Positions 1 through 8,622 are shown, numbered from the stretch's first letter. The stretch is 20,164 bases of DNA from Didymodactylos carnosus (GCA_905250885.1 CAJNOQ010003478.1:1-20164), one strand, 5' to 3'. The notes: generated by a model not told the origin, from the letters alone. Numbers and translations are program-made.

Positions 1-80
1 GACATTTATGAATGATATTCTATTTTCTTGTATGTTTACTGATCTTAACCTAAAATATATATCGAAAGAGATCAATTTGT

Positions 81-208
81 ACTTCAAGATTCTATATGGT
101 TCCGCTAGATTCCATTCGATTCCATTGAATTCCATTGGATTCCATCGGATTCCATTGGATTCTGTGAGATTCTATGAGATTCCGTTGGATTCCGTGAGAT
201 TCCAGGAT
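81..208. repeat. 10-bp minisatellite, consensus TCCATTGGAT
   Basis: About twelve head-to-tail 10-bp units (TCCATTGGAT, TCCATCGGAT, TCTGTGAGAT and similar) keep an exact 10-bp register from about 81 to 208. The last units are degenerate. The period is not a multiple of three, so any protein reading through it would rotate through three peptide phases. The array overlaps the 3' end of the MULE-like coding region on the minus strand and supplies its final residues and stop codon. A 10-bp period also matches one helical turn, so the AT steps all face the same side of the DNA; any effect of that is inference. Confidence 0.85.
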
Positions 209-1719
209 TCCGTGCTTTCCCCCTTGCGTTTACCATAATCCATATACTTTTTACTTGGATTCGAATTTTGGCCTGCATTAATCTTCACTATCTGACAATG
301 AATATAATTTTCTTCTTTTTGGATACTTTCGATAAAAATCCCGAGAGATGTTGACGGATGTTGACATTGAATAACCGAATTAATTGGCCTTCTATGCCAA
401 GCTTCGACAGAATTATTTGTGCGCATTGAATGGTTGATTGTCCGCTGATGCATGTTCCATAACTCAATTGGAAATCTTGGTGTTGCACGTCCATTAGGCC
501 GCCGTCCTCCGATGTATGTGTCTTCAAAATAATCCATTAGTGGTTGTAATATTGGTGGTAACGACAGGTAAAACTCATCGAAGTCTTGACTGACTTCGGA
601 CGGTTGAAGGAATGCTAGTGCAGCAATCTTGTTTACATCATACGCAAAACTGGAATCATTTTCATAAGCGTTTTTCAGCCCTAATTCCTGATAATTATAC
701 AATACAAAATGACACACATGGCTCAGCTATCCGAAAACGTTACTCACCTGAACTTTTCGTTGTACACTATTCTGAAGATGGAAAAAAACAGCCCGATATT
801 GTTGCTTGATTTGTGCTTGTAACAAAACTTCCCTGAAAGCATTAATAGCAGCTTTTTCGAAATCCACCATTATCGATTTCGGATTCCACAAAGGACATAT
901 ATGAACCAGTTCATTAATTATTCTTTGATATGTTCGCTGATATTTGTCCGGCAGTAATGCAAATACTAACGGGAACATATTATTTCGATAAACGCCGTGT
1001 ATAGTATATAACTGATAAAATATTACTGGTGTAACCTAATAAAAGGTAAATAGCATAACTTTTTGGTGGAGAAAAGTCAATATTAAAATACTATACATAC
1101 CTTAAATGTTCCATCGATGAATACTTCTTCAGTATCCTCAAGTATTTTCAATTGATCATTGGATGAAAATATGATCAAACAATTATCACCAGGTCCAGAA
1201 TCAAATTGTAGAAACTTATCGTGTCGCATTGTTGTTGTTAATTCTGCTGGTATTGTGTTGAAATTTTTATCATGAGAAATTCTAGAAAAATCATTTCTTT
1301 GACGACGTCAAAGAAATGTCAACGTCAACGTCAATTTGACGTCGACGGTGAATATTTCGTTTAATATGTTTGAAATCAGGAATACGAGCTACCAATTGAT
1401 CAGATACGTTTTTTAAACAATTATTAATAACATCTTGCGTACTTTCATTAGTATTAACGGCGCGAGAGCGTACTTTGTCTTCGACTGATCGCACTTCGTT
1501 GGATACGGCACTTGGAGGATGGTTATGGTCAGAATTATCGAGTAGAACGGTTGTGTTGTTGACGTCTGTATGAATTCTTCTTTTACACTTTATCGTTCGA
1601 CAATGTGCACATTTCCAATACGTTTTTTCATCGGTGGTTTTGTCGACTGTGTAATTATATCCGTTAAACATCAATAATGGTTTATTTCGCTCAGTTGTAC
1701 TAATGGTTATAGCAGACAT
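172..1719 (-). CDS. FLYWCH zinc-finger / MULE transposase-family protein, three exons, frame broken in exon 1
   Basis: Exon 1 (1719-1101) begins at an ATG and encodes a FLYWCH-type zinc finger: FNGYNY, then YWKCAHCRTIKCKRRIH and a later HNH. After the frame break it encodes the first MULE motif, ending EVFIDGTFK. The donor AAG|GTATGT opens a 65-bp intron (1036-1100). Exon 2 (1035-748) reads VTPVIFYQLYTIHG, MFPLVFALLPDKYQRTY, the second Asp motif IMVDFEKAAINAF and FFHLQNSVQRKVQ. The donor CAG|GTGAGT opens a 60-bp intron (688-747). Exon 3 (687-172) carries LGLKNAYENDSSFAY, LAFLQPSEV and NNSVEAWHRR. This order is typical of FLYWCH proteins with a Mutator-like (MULE) DDE transposase domain, often multicopy in bdelloids and other invertebrates. 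Exon 1 is 619 nt, one base out of frame: the zinc-finger frame stops at 1291-1293, and the transposase part continues one frame over at a 27-bp palindrome. It is either a pseudogene or a recently damaged copy. The family call is strong; function is uncertain. Confidence 0.8.
1292..1318. repeat. Perfect 27-bp palindrome at the frame break of the MULE gene
   Basis: CATTTCTTTGACG, one central A, then CGTCAAAGAAATG: 13-bp arms that are exact reverse complements. The neighbouring CAACGTCAACGTCAATTTGACGTCGACG (given here in two overlapping parts: CAACGTCAACGTC and TTTGACGTCGACG) is also built from GACGT steps, which suggests local templated copying. The zinc-finger reading frame ends inside this palindrome. 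Confidence 0.9.
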
Positions 1720-1945
1720 GATTTGAGAAAATCGAATGGTAATTTTTCTTCTATTGATCGGCCATATATACGGTTGAGCAATCGGATTATCTACTTAGTA
1801 CCCATTTCATATGCTTTTTGATCAGTTGTTCTTTCCTTTCTAAACTAATTGCGACTTGACGGTACGCTAATCTACTTTGACTACTTGATAAGCCCATAAG
1901 ACGGCATATTGACCAAAGTTCCTCTCTAGTTAATGTTATGCATGC
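1720..1945. other. Intergenic DNA upstream of the MULE-like gene
   Basis: This would hold the promoter of the minus-strand FLYWCH/MULE gene. I see no convincing TATA box or other signal. An open minus-strand frame of about 80 codons (1787-2029) shows no recognisable domain, and part of it is repeat sequence, so it is not called as a gene. Confidence 0.35.
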
Positions 1946-2050
1946 GACCAATTCTACCGTGAGGCTAATTGTCGTAGAGCCCAGTTGTTCCTTCGACCAG
2001 TTGTCTGCAACCAATTGTCGCTCGGCCAATTGTCGCTTTGCCGATTAGAC
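1946..2050. repeat. Degenerate 16-17 bp tandem repeat (CCAATTGTCGCTCGG-like)
   Basis: About seven imperfect units are visible: ACCAATTCTAC, GCTAATTGTCG, CCCAGTTGTTC, ACCAGTTGTCT, ACCAATTGTCG, GCCAATTGTCG and CCGATTAGAC, spaced about 16 bp apart. It is non-coding as far as I can see. It looks like an old, diverged minisatellite. Confidence 0.6.
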
Positions 2051-2072
2051 TCCGTTTTTGATGCGGAATCCG

Positions 2073-2160
2073 AATATATCGAATTCGAAAAATTACAGTG
2101 CGTTCACTGTAATATATCGAATTCGAAAAATTACAGTGCGTTCACTGTAATTTTTCGAAT
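2073..2160. repeat. 38-bp tandem duplication ending in an 18-bp-stem hairpin
   Basis: The 38-bp unit at 2073-2110 is repeated at 2111-2148. Each unit contains ATTACAGTG-CGTT-CACTGTAAT, a 9-bp stem with a 4-nt loop. In the second unit the stem extends to 18 perfect base pairs (2121-2138 against 2143-2160, loop CGTT), with ATTCGAAAAATT at the outer end. It resembles a miniature foldback element that was partly duplicated. Confidence 0.9.
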
Positions 2161-2210
2161 GAGGGTGAGGGGGCAAAATCTCAAGTTTTCTTAGAATGAT
2201 GCAGATTTTT

Positions 2211-2402
2211 TGTTTGAGGTCGCTCATACTCGTTTTCTGATTCCCAATAGTCGAATACCTATTCCATATCGCTTTTCGTCCAATCAAGTCTCTGCAACTA
2301 AAAAGTTGTGTGTCGCTAGTATCTAGACAAACATACATCCAGGCATTTTAACTCGATAAGATCCTTTCCTTTACAGTCAAGGGAATATCATTTTCATCCA
2401 TT
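2211..2402 (+). repeat. Interspersed repeat family A, plus-orientation copy
   Basis: It contains the module TTTTCTGATTC...AGTCGAATACC, then CCAATCAAGTCTC, GTGTCGCTAGTATCTAG, AAACATACATCCAGGCATTT, TTTCCTTTACAGTCAAGGGA and ATCATTTTCATCC. The same modules in the same order occur at 3395-3576, and in reverse at 2449-2700 and 4221-4337. No coding capacity is seen. It is probably a non-autonomous mobile element. Confidence 0.75.
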
Positions 2403-2448
2403 CATGTGGAAATGATATTTTCGATCAACAGGAATCACCGTACAGGTT

Positions 2449-2700
2449 ACTTTTTAGTAGCGGAGACTTGATTGGATGAAAACGATATGGAATAGGTATT
2501 ATGGAGAATCAGAAAATGGCTATGTACGACCACTAGGATCGATTCTATTGGTCGAAAACTTCATCTGAACTTGATTGGATGAAAATGATATTCCCTTGAC
2601 TTTAGTCTTGGGTCTTACAAGATGGTTGTCTGGATGCCTGTGTGTGTCTATGCGCAAAATATAGAAAATTGGCTGCAAGATACTTTTTTGTATTTCTGGA
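2449..2700 (-). repeat. Repeat family A, minus-orientation copy; left arm of a large inverted repeat
   Basis: This stretch is nearly the exact reverse complement of 3221-3480. Shared parts include TAGTAGCGGAGACTTGATTG, GGATCGATTCTATTGGTCG, CTTTAGTCTTGGGTCTTAC and GATGGTTGTCTGGATGCC. The two arms differ by a few substitutions and small indels. The 520-bp spacer (2701-3220) begins with a 45-bp plus-orientation scrap of the same family (2700-2745, ATAGCCATTTTCTGATTCCT). Confidence 0.85.
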
Positions 2701-2745
2701 GGTCCCTCATAGCCATTTTCTGATTCCTCATAGTCGACTTATTCC

Positions 2746-3220
2746 ACAAGATAACGCTCGTCTGCACTCGCTCGGTCCATTGGCTTTAGGAACGTATATG
2801 TACGGAACGACCTTCCATGACTTTGAATCCAAAAGAACGCTCACGTTATGATTTTTCTTTGATTTCAGCTTTAAGCTTCGTAATCTAATCTAAATCTTGT
2901 TTTCTCTGGACTCTCCAAAGATCCTCAGAGGTCTAAAAATATTTCTGAATTCAGGAGAATGCTCACGCCTCCCTTCGGTCGGCGTTCGCACCCAGGATAG
3001 TTGAGAAATGTTGTAAACTTCTCTCATTCCACGGAGAAAGCGCACGATGTAACATAAAGCTTAAGCGTTTTCTGGACGCCCCCTGAAAATCCCAAGGGGC
3101 TGGAAGCATTCCTGATCGATTCATCATGTTAGACTATCTATAATCTGTAAGTTTTATTATTCGTAGATGACTTTTTGTGTTATCAAAACTGACTGATTTC
3201 TGGCCACATCTATCTTCGAA
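2746..3220. other. Spacer of the large inverted repeat, no gene seen
   Basis: Short open frames only. It holds a local GC-rich patch around 2966-2992 (GCCTCCCTTCGGTCGGCG) and another at 3080-3105 (CCCCCTGAAAATCCCAAGGGG, an imperfect inverted repeat). I cannot assign either. Confidence 0.4.
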
Positions 3221-3576
3221 CTGCAGAAACACAAAAAAATATCTGACAGCCATTTTTATATATTTTGCGCATAGACACACACACAGGCATCCAGACAACC
3301 ATCTTGTAAGACCCAAGACTAAAGTCAAGGGAATATCATTTTCATCCAATCAAGTTCAGATGAAGTTTTCGACCAATAGAATCGATCCTAGTGGTCGTAC
3401 ATAGCCATTTTCTGATTCTCCATAGTCGAATACCTATCCCATATCGTTTTCATCCAATCAAGTCTCCGCTACTAAAAAATTGCGTGTCGCTAGTATCTAG
3501 TCTGCGGACAAACATACAAACATACATTCAGGCATTTTAACTCGATAAGACCCTTTCCTTTACAGTCAAGGGAATA
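3221..3576 (+). repeat. Repeat family A, plus-orientation copy; right arm of inverted repeat, truncating a gene
   Basis: The first 260 bp pair with 2449-2700. The rest continues into the module seen at 2280-2395, ending TTTACAGTCAAGGGAAT. The similarity to other copies stops at about 3575, exactly where coding sequence of the adjacent minus-strand gene relic stops being recognisable. This boundary is therefore probably one end of the element. Confidence 0.8.
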
Positions 3577-4031
3577 GTGTCACGTTTACCAGGTAGCTGA
3601 TACGAAACATCGTCACGAACATAGAAATTATAAAGATCTTTTTTCAGTTTTGCAGAAAGTTGAACTGAAGTACGATGATGAGTGGTTTAAGAATTAGACC
3701 AAATTTCTGAGCTAAATGTTGAACAATTATTTTTTTTTATCACATTTCGGCGAAGCCGAATTAACGGTTTCAAACACTTTCCGAACGACTGACGACTCTT
3801 GAATGTACTGGGAACTGTTTTTGTATTCAAAACGTTTTTTTTACTCTTACGAAAGTTAACTTGATCGATTTTATTTTTCAAACGGAATGCTGCCAGATCT
3901 AGACCGGTTAACTTCTCTCTCTTCGAATTGCCACGAACAAGAGCCTTAGCTTTCGCCGCTTCATATTTAGCCTTATCTTTTTCTATTTTCTGACGATATT
4001 TTTTCGCTCTCTCCGTCTGACTCATGGCCAT
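3576..4031 (-). pseudogene. Decayed gene of an uncharacterised, probably transposon-linked metazoan family, N-terminal part
   Basis: It starts at an ATG (4029-4031). The first 90 residues are very basic and helical (QTERAKKYRQKIEKDKAKYE, then AAFRLKNKIDQVNFRKSKK). This N-terminus is familiar from a large family of uncharacterised cnidarian, insect and rotifer proteins. The open frame is lost at a run of nine A (3730-3738): the sense continues one frame over as VQHLAQKFGLILKP. It shifts again near 3686, continuing as HHRTSVQLSAKLKKDLYNF and YVRDDVSYQLPGKRDT down to 3576. That last motif is the family's hallmark and fixes the assignment. A repeat-family-A copy then replaces the rest of the gene. 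Two frameshifts plus truncation make this a dead copy. The family's function is unknown to me; association with mobile elements is inferred from copy number and context. Confidence 0.65.
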
Positions 4032-4220
4032 TCTCTTATCTCACTAGGAAAGCCAAACAACACTTATCTAGTTGATCAGTACTCTTTTTCGCTTATTCCA
4101 GTAAAAATAGCACTCTATAATTCAGCTAAAAAGCGCTACCACTGATTAAGTTTTCGTAAATGCACCTGTTTAATGAAAAGAGTAGTTCGTTGGATTCACC
4201 GTTAAAAACTGGTTATATCG
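4032..4220. other. Upstream region of the decayed gene, no feature seen
   Basis: AT-rich sequence without a recognisable coding segment or repeat. It would contain the former promoter of the minus-strand relic starting at 4031. Confidence 0.3.
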
Positions 4221-4337
4221 AATCGATTCTATTGGTCGAAAATTCCCTCGAAAATAGCTCAGCTTGATTAGATGATAATGATATTGTTTTGACTGCAAAG
4301 GAATGGGTTTTATCGAATTAAAATGCCTGTATGTTAT
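4221..4337 (-). repeat. Repeat family A, short diverged minus-orientation copy
   Basis: Matches to the reverse complement of the 3300-3540 copy include TCGATTCTATTGGTCGAAAA, a CTTGATTAGATGATAATGATATT-like stretch (core GATGATAATGATATT), AAAGGAATGGGTTTTATCGA and ATTAAAATGCCTGTATGTT. It is more diverged than the other copies, so probably older. Confidence 0.7.
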
Positions 4338-4949
4338 GACTGCAGCCGGACAGACAGACACACATATTATTAGCGGGGCGATGGATACATCTATCTGTCT
4401 CTTAACACACGAGAGTAGTGAGCACATTGTGTGTGTTGTGTGCAGGGTCTTTTGAGAAACGAAGGGAAACTGGTAAATTCTATTGAGGTATCCATAAGAA
4501 TAATGTCCGGTGCGAAAGGATCAAGGTTCAAGGCGAAATCCTGGTAGACAAGCATTTGTGTAAAAAGTAGCTCCGATTATTTAATCGTAGATACGGCTTT
4601 TTTCTTTCGATATCCGATAAGAAATTACAGTTTTACCAGTAAAACTAAAAATTTGCGGTCTTTTTTTGTAACTTCGTCACACTTCGCAAAATTGCTCTGG
4701 AACCTTGACACCAATTCTGAGAAACTTTATTTTTTAGCTGGAATTCGAAAAGCTGCGTCGAATGACGCTAGAATCAACTTTCTAGCTTGTGTGGTTCGCG
4801 GAAAAACTATAGTTTTGTGCGTCAAAAACGTAATTTCGTCACGTTTGGACAGGCTGTCAAGAAGAGAGTTAGATGATGGCAAATTAAAATCTATAGAAAA
4901 TGATGAACAAAATGATGAAAGCTGAGAAAGAACTCCTGCATGTAATAGT
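4338..4949. other. No supported gene
   Basis: Open frames on both strands (for example plus-strand codons 4653-4925) overlap each other and show no recognisable motif. The minus-strand frame here is a tail following the integrase relic, after a likely frame loss near 4950, and it carries nothing that I can assign. Confidence 0.3.
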
Positions 4950-5252
4950 AATTTTCCAAAAATCTGAGTCCAAACGCGGTGGTTGTCCAAACATGATTTC
5001 AAATGGTGTTGATTTTTGTTACACTTGATATTCTTGTATTGATTCCATAAACAACCGGCAAAGGCCTTCTGTCCAGTGATCTGAATTGTTTGTTGACATC
5101 TATTTACCCAATGCAACAGCTAAAACATCATTAGTTCGTTCTACGCAGCCTTGTGATTGTAGATGACGTTGACAACCTCGTACAAAACACATTTCCAGAA
5201 ACAAATGTTTCAATTCAATAATGATATTAGCAACAAATTCTTTTCCATTATC
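4950..5252 (-). pseudogene. Retroviral-type integrase core relic with two in-frame stops
   Basis: One minus-strand frame shows the conserved end of an rve-type integrase core: DNGKEF at the top (second catalytic Asp), the segment around HLQSQGCVERTND holding the third catalytic acid (Glu), then HWTEGLCRLFMESIQ and TPFEIMFGQPPRLDSDFW. The frame is interrupted by TAG at 5100-5102 (where the family has Trp) and TAA at 5019-5021, both in register. Upstream of DNGKEF an 8-bp duplication (CGATAATG twice) destroys the frame, so the first part of the core is not recognisable. The motif order resembles integrases of KRAB-A-domain-containing-2/SCAN-type host genes and Ginger-type DNA transposons, which share the retroviral integrase fold. 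An LTR element cannot be excluded. It is clearly non-functional. Confidence 0.7.
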
Positions 5253-5656
5253 GCATTATCGCCAACAAACGTGAACGACCAAAAACAAAACAAGAAATTT
5301 GTAAACTTATTTTGTACGAAAATACTCCTTCGGGTCTTGGTTATCGAATGCTGAGTACCCTAGATCTCTATGTCGCTTCGTTTAAAATCTATCAGAAAGC
5401 GAGTTTCTCTCCCGTGACGGAACTCTCCGTCGAGCATACATATTGAATGTGACAGAAACAGTAGCGTCAGAAACGTTGTTGTTGTATTTAATCTATAATT
5501 AAGTATATTATTAAATACAGACAAATAGAGGGCGCAATTTAACTAGAGCAATAACTAGTTCTGGGTTCTGGATTAAGTGAAGTCCATTAGAGTGTGATAG
5601 TTGTCACTTTTTGTTCGTTCAATCAATCATTGAATTTTTCATTGTTTCGTGGACAA
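5253..5656. other. Intergenic, no gene seen
   Basis: Between the integrase relic and the 3' end of the FOXRED2-like gene. It is AT-rich around 5485-5540. Minor palindromes only (AACTAG...CTAGTT near 5539-5560). No canonical AATAAA is seen just downstream of the minus-strand stop at 5657. Confidence 0.35.
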
Positions 5657-7849
5657 CTAATGAGTTGTTGCCATGTCGATTATCGGAATGAATGTCGGCA
5701 AATTGACTTTACTCTCCATAATCCAGCGCAAGCCATGTTCTCTCTGAGGAAAAAGTAAAAAACGTTATGTGTGTTTTTATGCATAAAACATTGCGGAGTT
5801 TATACCTGTAATGTCTGCTTCACCTCGTCTGAGGTCATGCGTGGATAGGCAGAGTCGATGAAGCCATCGCGCACAGGTAGAGTGCTCTTGCGATTAGCCA
5901 TGCCGAGTGCAGCCGCCACTGCGTTGTACACAGTATTGGTGTACTGGTGAACATTCGTGCTTTCGTCTTTGAACTCGTCCTCATCCCATCGAGCGAGGAG
6001 ACTCTCTTGCATGTGCCACTCTTCGATTTTACCAGGATGGTTCGAACACACACCCGCGTCTCCACCGCCATGGCGAAATGCATGCAGCACAGGGTGAATG
6101 TAGGTGCTCTTCTCGGTGTGGAACTGATCACTAGAATGAGTAAAGTGATGTGTGGGAATGTTCTCACCATACAGGTGGAATCCATACTGGAAAAGAATCT
6201 CCACACGGCCGACCCACGTGTTATTGCCAGCCCACCGCTGTCGTGCATAGTCCTGTGGAAGCGCCTCCCACACGTCGGCTTTGTAATTGGGTGTAGTAGC
6301 ATCATCTGGCCGCGGTACAGCCTGCAATGTGATGGTGCAGCAGCCATAATTAAATAATTCAAACAGTGCTGCTGTTGAACTGACCATATGTACGATAAAC
6401 TGGGCCAACGGTTCGAAGGTGTCATCGCATTTTGGATCCACAACGCACTGAAATAGGGGCGTCAGCGGTTGAGTATAGTGACGCTCCGCAATCACTGATC
6501 CGAGAGCCTGAATGTTGTAGCGGAAGCCATGGATGAAGCCAGATGCTGCATCGCGGTCGTTCACGCGCATGGATCCGCCGATAAAGTACAAGTTTTGCAC
6601 ATTTGTGCTCTCCCAAATCGGCGTCAACTGGCAGTACTTGCCGGTAGGATCGGCCAGCGGTCGCACGCGCTCAGTACTGAAAACGTCGGGCACAGTGTAT
6701 TCGAAGCCGCAGCACACTATAACATGATCAGCCGGCAGCTCAAAATTTTTCCACACCGGAGTCTCCCAATGCGGCTCCGGCGTGGAAATCTTGAGGACAA
6801 GGCCACCATCTTCCTGGCGTGTAATTTCCGTCACACGCTCGGCGGTAATGGTCGTGAGTGCCTTGAGTTGAGAAAGATCGTAACTAACAGACGTCTGCGT
6901 GCGCACGTCATGCACGTTGTGTGTCTGACGCGCAAACTTGACGGCACTGCGGGTCAAGATAATGGTGTCGCCAACGATGGCCTTTAGTGCGTGTGCAACT
7001 TCAAATGCCGAATTGCCGCTGCCAAGAATGACGACGCGCTTGTTGCGGTAGCGCTCAATGTCATTGGGATCAAAGTCACGGTAGAATATCCCGTGCTCTA
7101 AAATGCCACGAATGTTGGGTACGACGGGACGACTTGTGCCGGTGGCCATGAACACCCGACGCGCCAGAAACGTTTCCCCTCCCGCAGTTTCGATGACAAA
7201 CTGGTTGGAATCATTGCTGGTGATGCAGGTCACGTCACAATTGAAGCGCGAATGATCCGCGACGCGCCAATTGCGATGATTGCCTACATAATCCAAGTAC
7301 TCTGCAAGGCGCTTGGCTTCTGGAAACAAACTGTCGGTCCAGTTGGTGAATAGTACCTTAGGATCCTTCTTGGAATCCTCTTCGGTGATGGTGCTGAGAG
7401 TGTGCCAGTCGTAGCGTCGTGCATACATCCAGCCTGGATTGTTCGCGAGCAGGTGCTTCTTGTTGAGAGAGATCAGCTCCCCGCACCTGGGAAAATAGGT
7501 GAACTGGCCGCCGAACTTCGATGAGCGCTCCAGCAAAACATAGGGAATACCACGAACTGCAAACTCCATTGCCATATTGATGCCGCCGGGTCCACCGCCA
7601 ATAATTACATTGTCATACACTTCGTATGCGCTGCTATTTCTGTTGTTCGGGTCACTACCGTCAATGGCCTGTTCGACATTACAGTTGTTGTCGGAATTGG
7701 GAGGCGTCGTCGTCTACGGTTAAATAGTATTATATGTGAACGAATTTTCAAATGAATGCGAGTGAAAGTGTAGACCCTACCTTGTTCACAGTAGGCTTCA
7801 CAGTGATAGCCTGTTGAATTGTCTGACCTCCTTCAATAGTACCCATCAT
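5657..7849 (-). CDS. FOXRED2-like FAD-dependent oxidoreductase, three exons, about 687 residues
   Basis: Exon 1 (7849-7781) starts at an ATG-ATG pair: MMGTIEGGQTIQQAITVKP. Intron 7714-7780 is AAG|GTAGGG to CCGTAG|ACG. Exon 2 is 7713-5806. Intron 5744-5805 is CAG|GTATAA to TTTTTCCTCAG|AGA. Exon 3 (5743-5657) ends DMATTH-stop. All junctions keep frame. The TAA at 5800-5802, which would end the plain ORF, lies inside intron 2. Near residue 61 IIGGGPGG is the FAD-binding Rossmann loop; FGGQFTYFPRCGELISLNKK follows; VFMATGTSRP is the usual ATG motif; VVILGSGNSAFEVAHAL is the second, NAD(P)H-binding Rossmann loop; NLYFIGG, ASGFIHGFRYNIQAL and IHPVLHAFRHG match the FOXRED2 (ERFAD) pattern and length (684 in human). 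FOXRED2 is a luminal ER flavoprotein in ER-associated degradation. This copy shows no signal peptide and no KDEL-type tail, so an upstream exon may be missing or it acts elsewhere. By eye G+C is near 50%, well above its neighbours. Confidence 0.85.
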
Positions 7850-8380
7850 ACCAATACTATACAAATATAAATATATATATACAAATATGCCCAGAAAACA
7901 CGTGGGCATCTCGAAAGTAAAGCAAGATGCTATTAATACAAAAGGTAAGCAGAAAACTTGATTTGATCGAAACTAAACATGGTTGGATAGAGGTCGACCT
8001 GGAGATCACGTATGTGTCCTTTTCGTACGTTTTCAATGAAGTTTTCAGTATACAAGTCGGTTGAGGATTTATCAGCTGATTTTTAGGAGTCTCAAAGATT
8101 ACATTTGAAAAGAAAGCCAATTATAGTGACGGTTCCTGCGGCAGCCATGCAATTGAATTCCCTTTGAAAATTGATCTTATGTTTATTTTTAGTGACTTTC
8201 CTCTACAACTTCGTATTTCTGTCTTATACACGTATATCCTAGCGTGTCCTCGCCCTCTTTTGTTTGACTGCATCCCGTTTTGAAGCAATTGACGTATTTT
8301 TCAGCAATCTCCTTTAGTGCACATGATGTACAACCGATTTTTTTCCATAGGATTAATGACAAGACTGTCCAGGTCGACGA
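7850..8380. other. Upstream region of the FOXRED2-like gene; possible unplaced 5' exon
   Basis: On the minus strand a pyrimidine-rich TTTATATTTGTATAG ends at 7871-7860, just before the proposed start, and could be a splice acceptor. A leader exon carrying a signal peptide could therefore lie here. A minus-strand ATG at 8147-8149 opens MAAAGTVTIIGFLFK, which is hydrophobic, but I cannot join it in frame to the gene. Minus-strand frame 8189-8491 contains several Cys residues but no known motif. Nothing firm. Confidence 0.25.
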
Positions 8381-8590
8381 ATACGGAGTCCGTATACGAT
8401 CGTTTACGGCCATATACTGTGTCGTATCCGACCATCCACATGCCATATACGCTCCGTATACGACCGTATTTTGCCGTATTACATGGCTCAATACTACGAT
8501 CGTATATCTTCGTGTCCGTATACTGAGAAATACGAAGAAAAACTGAGGCCTTATACGGAGCGTTTACGGTCGTAAACGATCCTTGTTGAC
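8381..8590. repeat. Cluster of CGTATACG / CGTTTACG-type palindromic words
   Basis: At least ten related words occur in 210 bp: GTCCGTATACGATCG, CGTTTACGGCC, CCATATACGCTCC, CGTATACGACCG, ACGATCGTATA, GTCCGTATAC, TTATACGGAGCG and CGTTTACGGTCGTAAACG. The last is an 8-bp stem with a 2-nt loop. The same words recur at 8610-8622 (ATATACGGCC) and at 9241-9278 (ATATACGGCCATCTACGAC, ATTCCGTTTACGGAAT), bracketing the pyrimidine tract. No coding frame explains them. Confidence 0.65.
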
Positions 8591-8622
8591 TGTATACTGC
8601 ATCCATCTATACCAACAATATA

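Noticed and set aside
1787..2029. Minus-strand 80-codon frame
   Set aside because: It overlaps a degenerate tandem repeat and has no recognisable domain.
2449..3480. Possible CRISPR-like or immunity-type repeat array from the inverted arms
   Set aside because: There are only two long arms plus fragments, with no regular spacers. It is an interspersed repeat in a eukaryotic genome.
4653..4925. Plus-strand frame of 90 codons
   Set aside because: No motif and no splice context, and it overlaps a minus-strand frame of equal quality.
5380..5600. Possible LTR next to the integrase relic
   Set aside because: No second copy or clear TG...CA ends are visible in the window.
5835..6987. Several long open frames in other frames and on the plus strand
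   Set aside because: They overlap the well-supported FOXRED2-like exon and result from its GC-rich codon use.
8110..8149. Signal-peptide exon for the FOXRED2-like gene (MAAAGTVTIIGFLFK)
   Set aside because: The only nearby donor does not join in frame to the acceptor before the proposed start.
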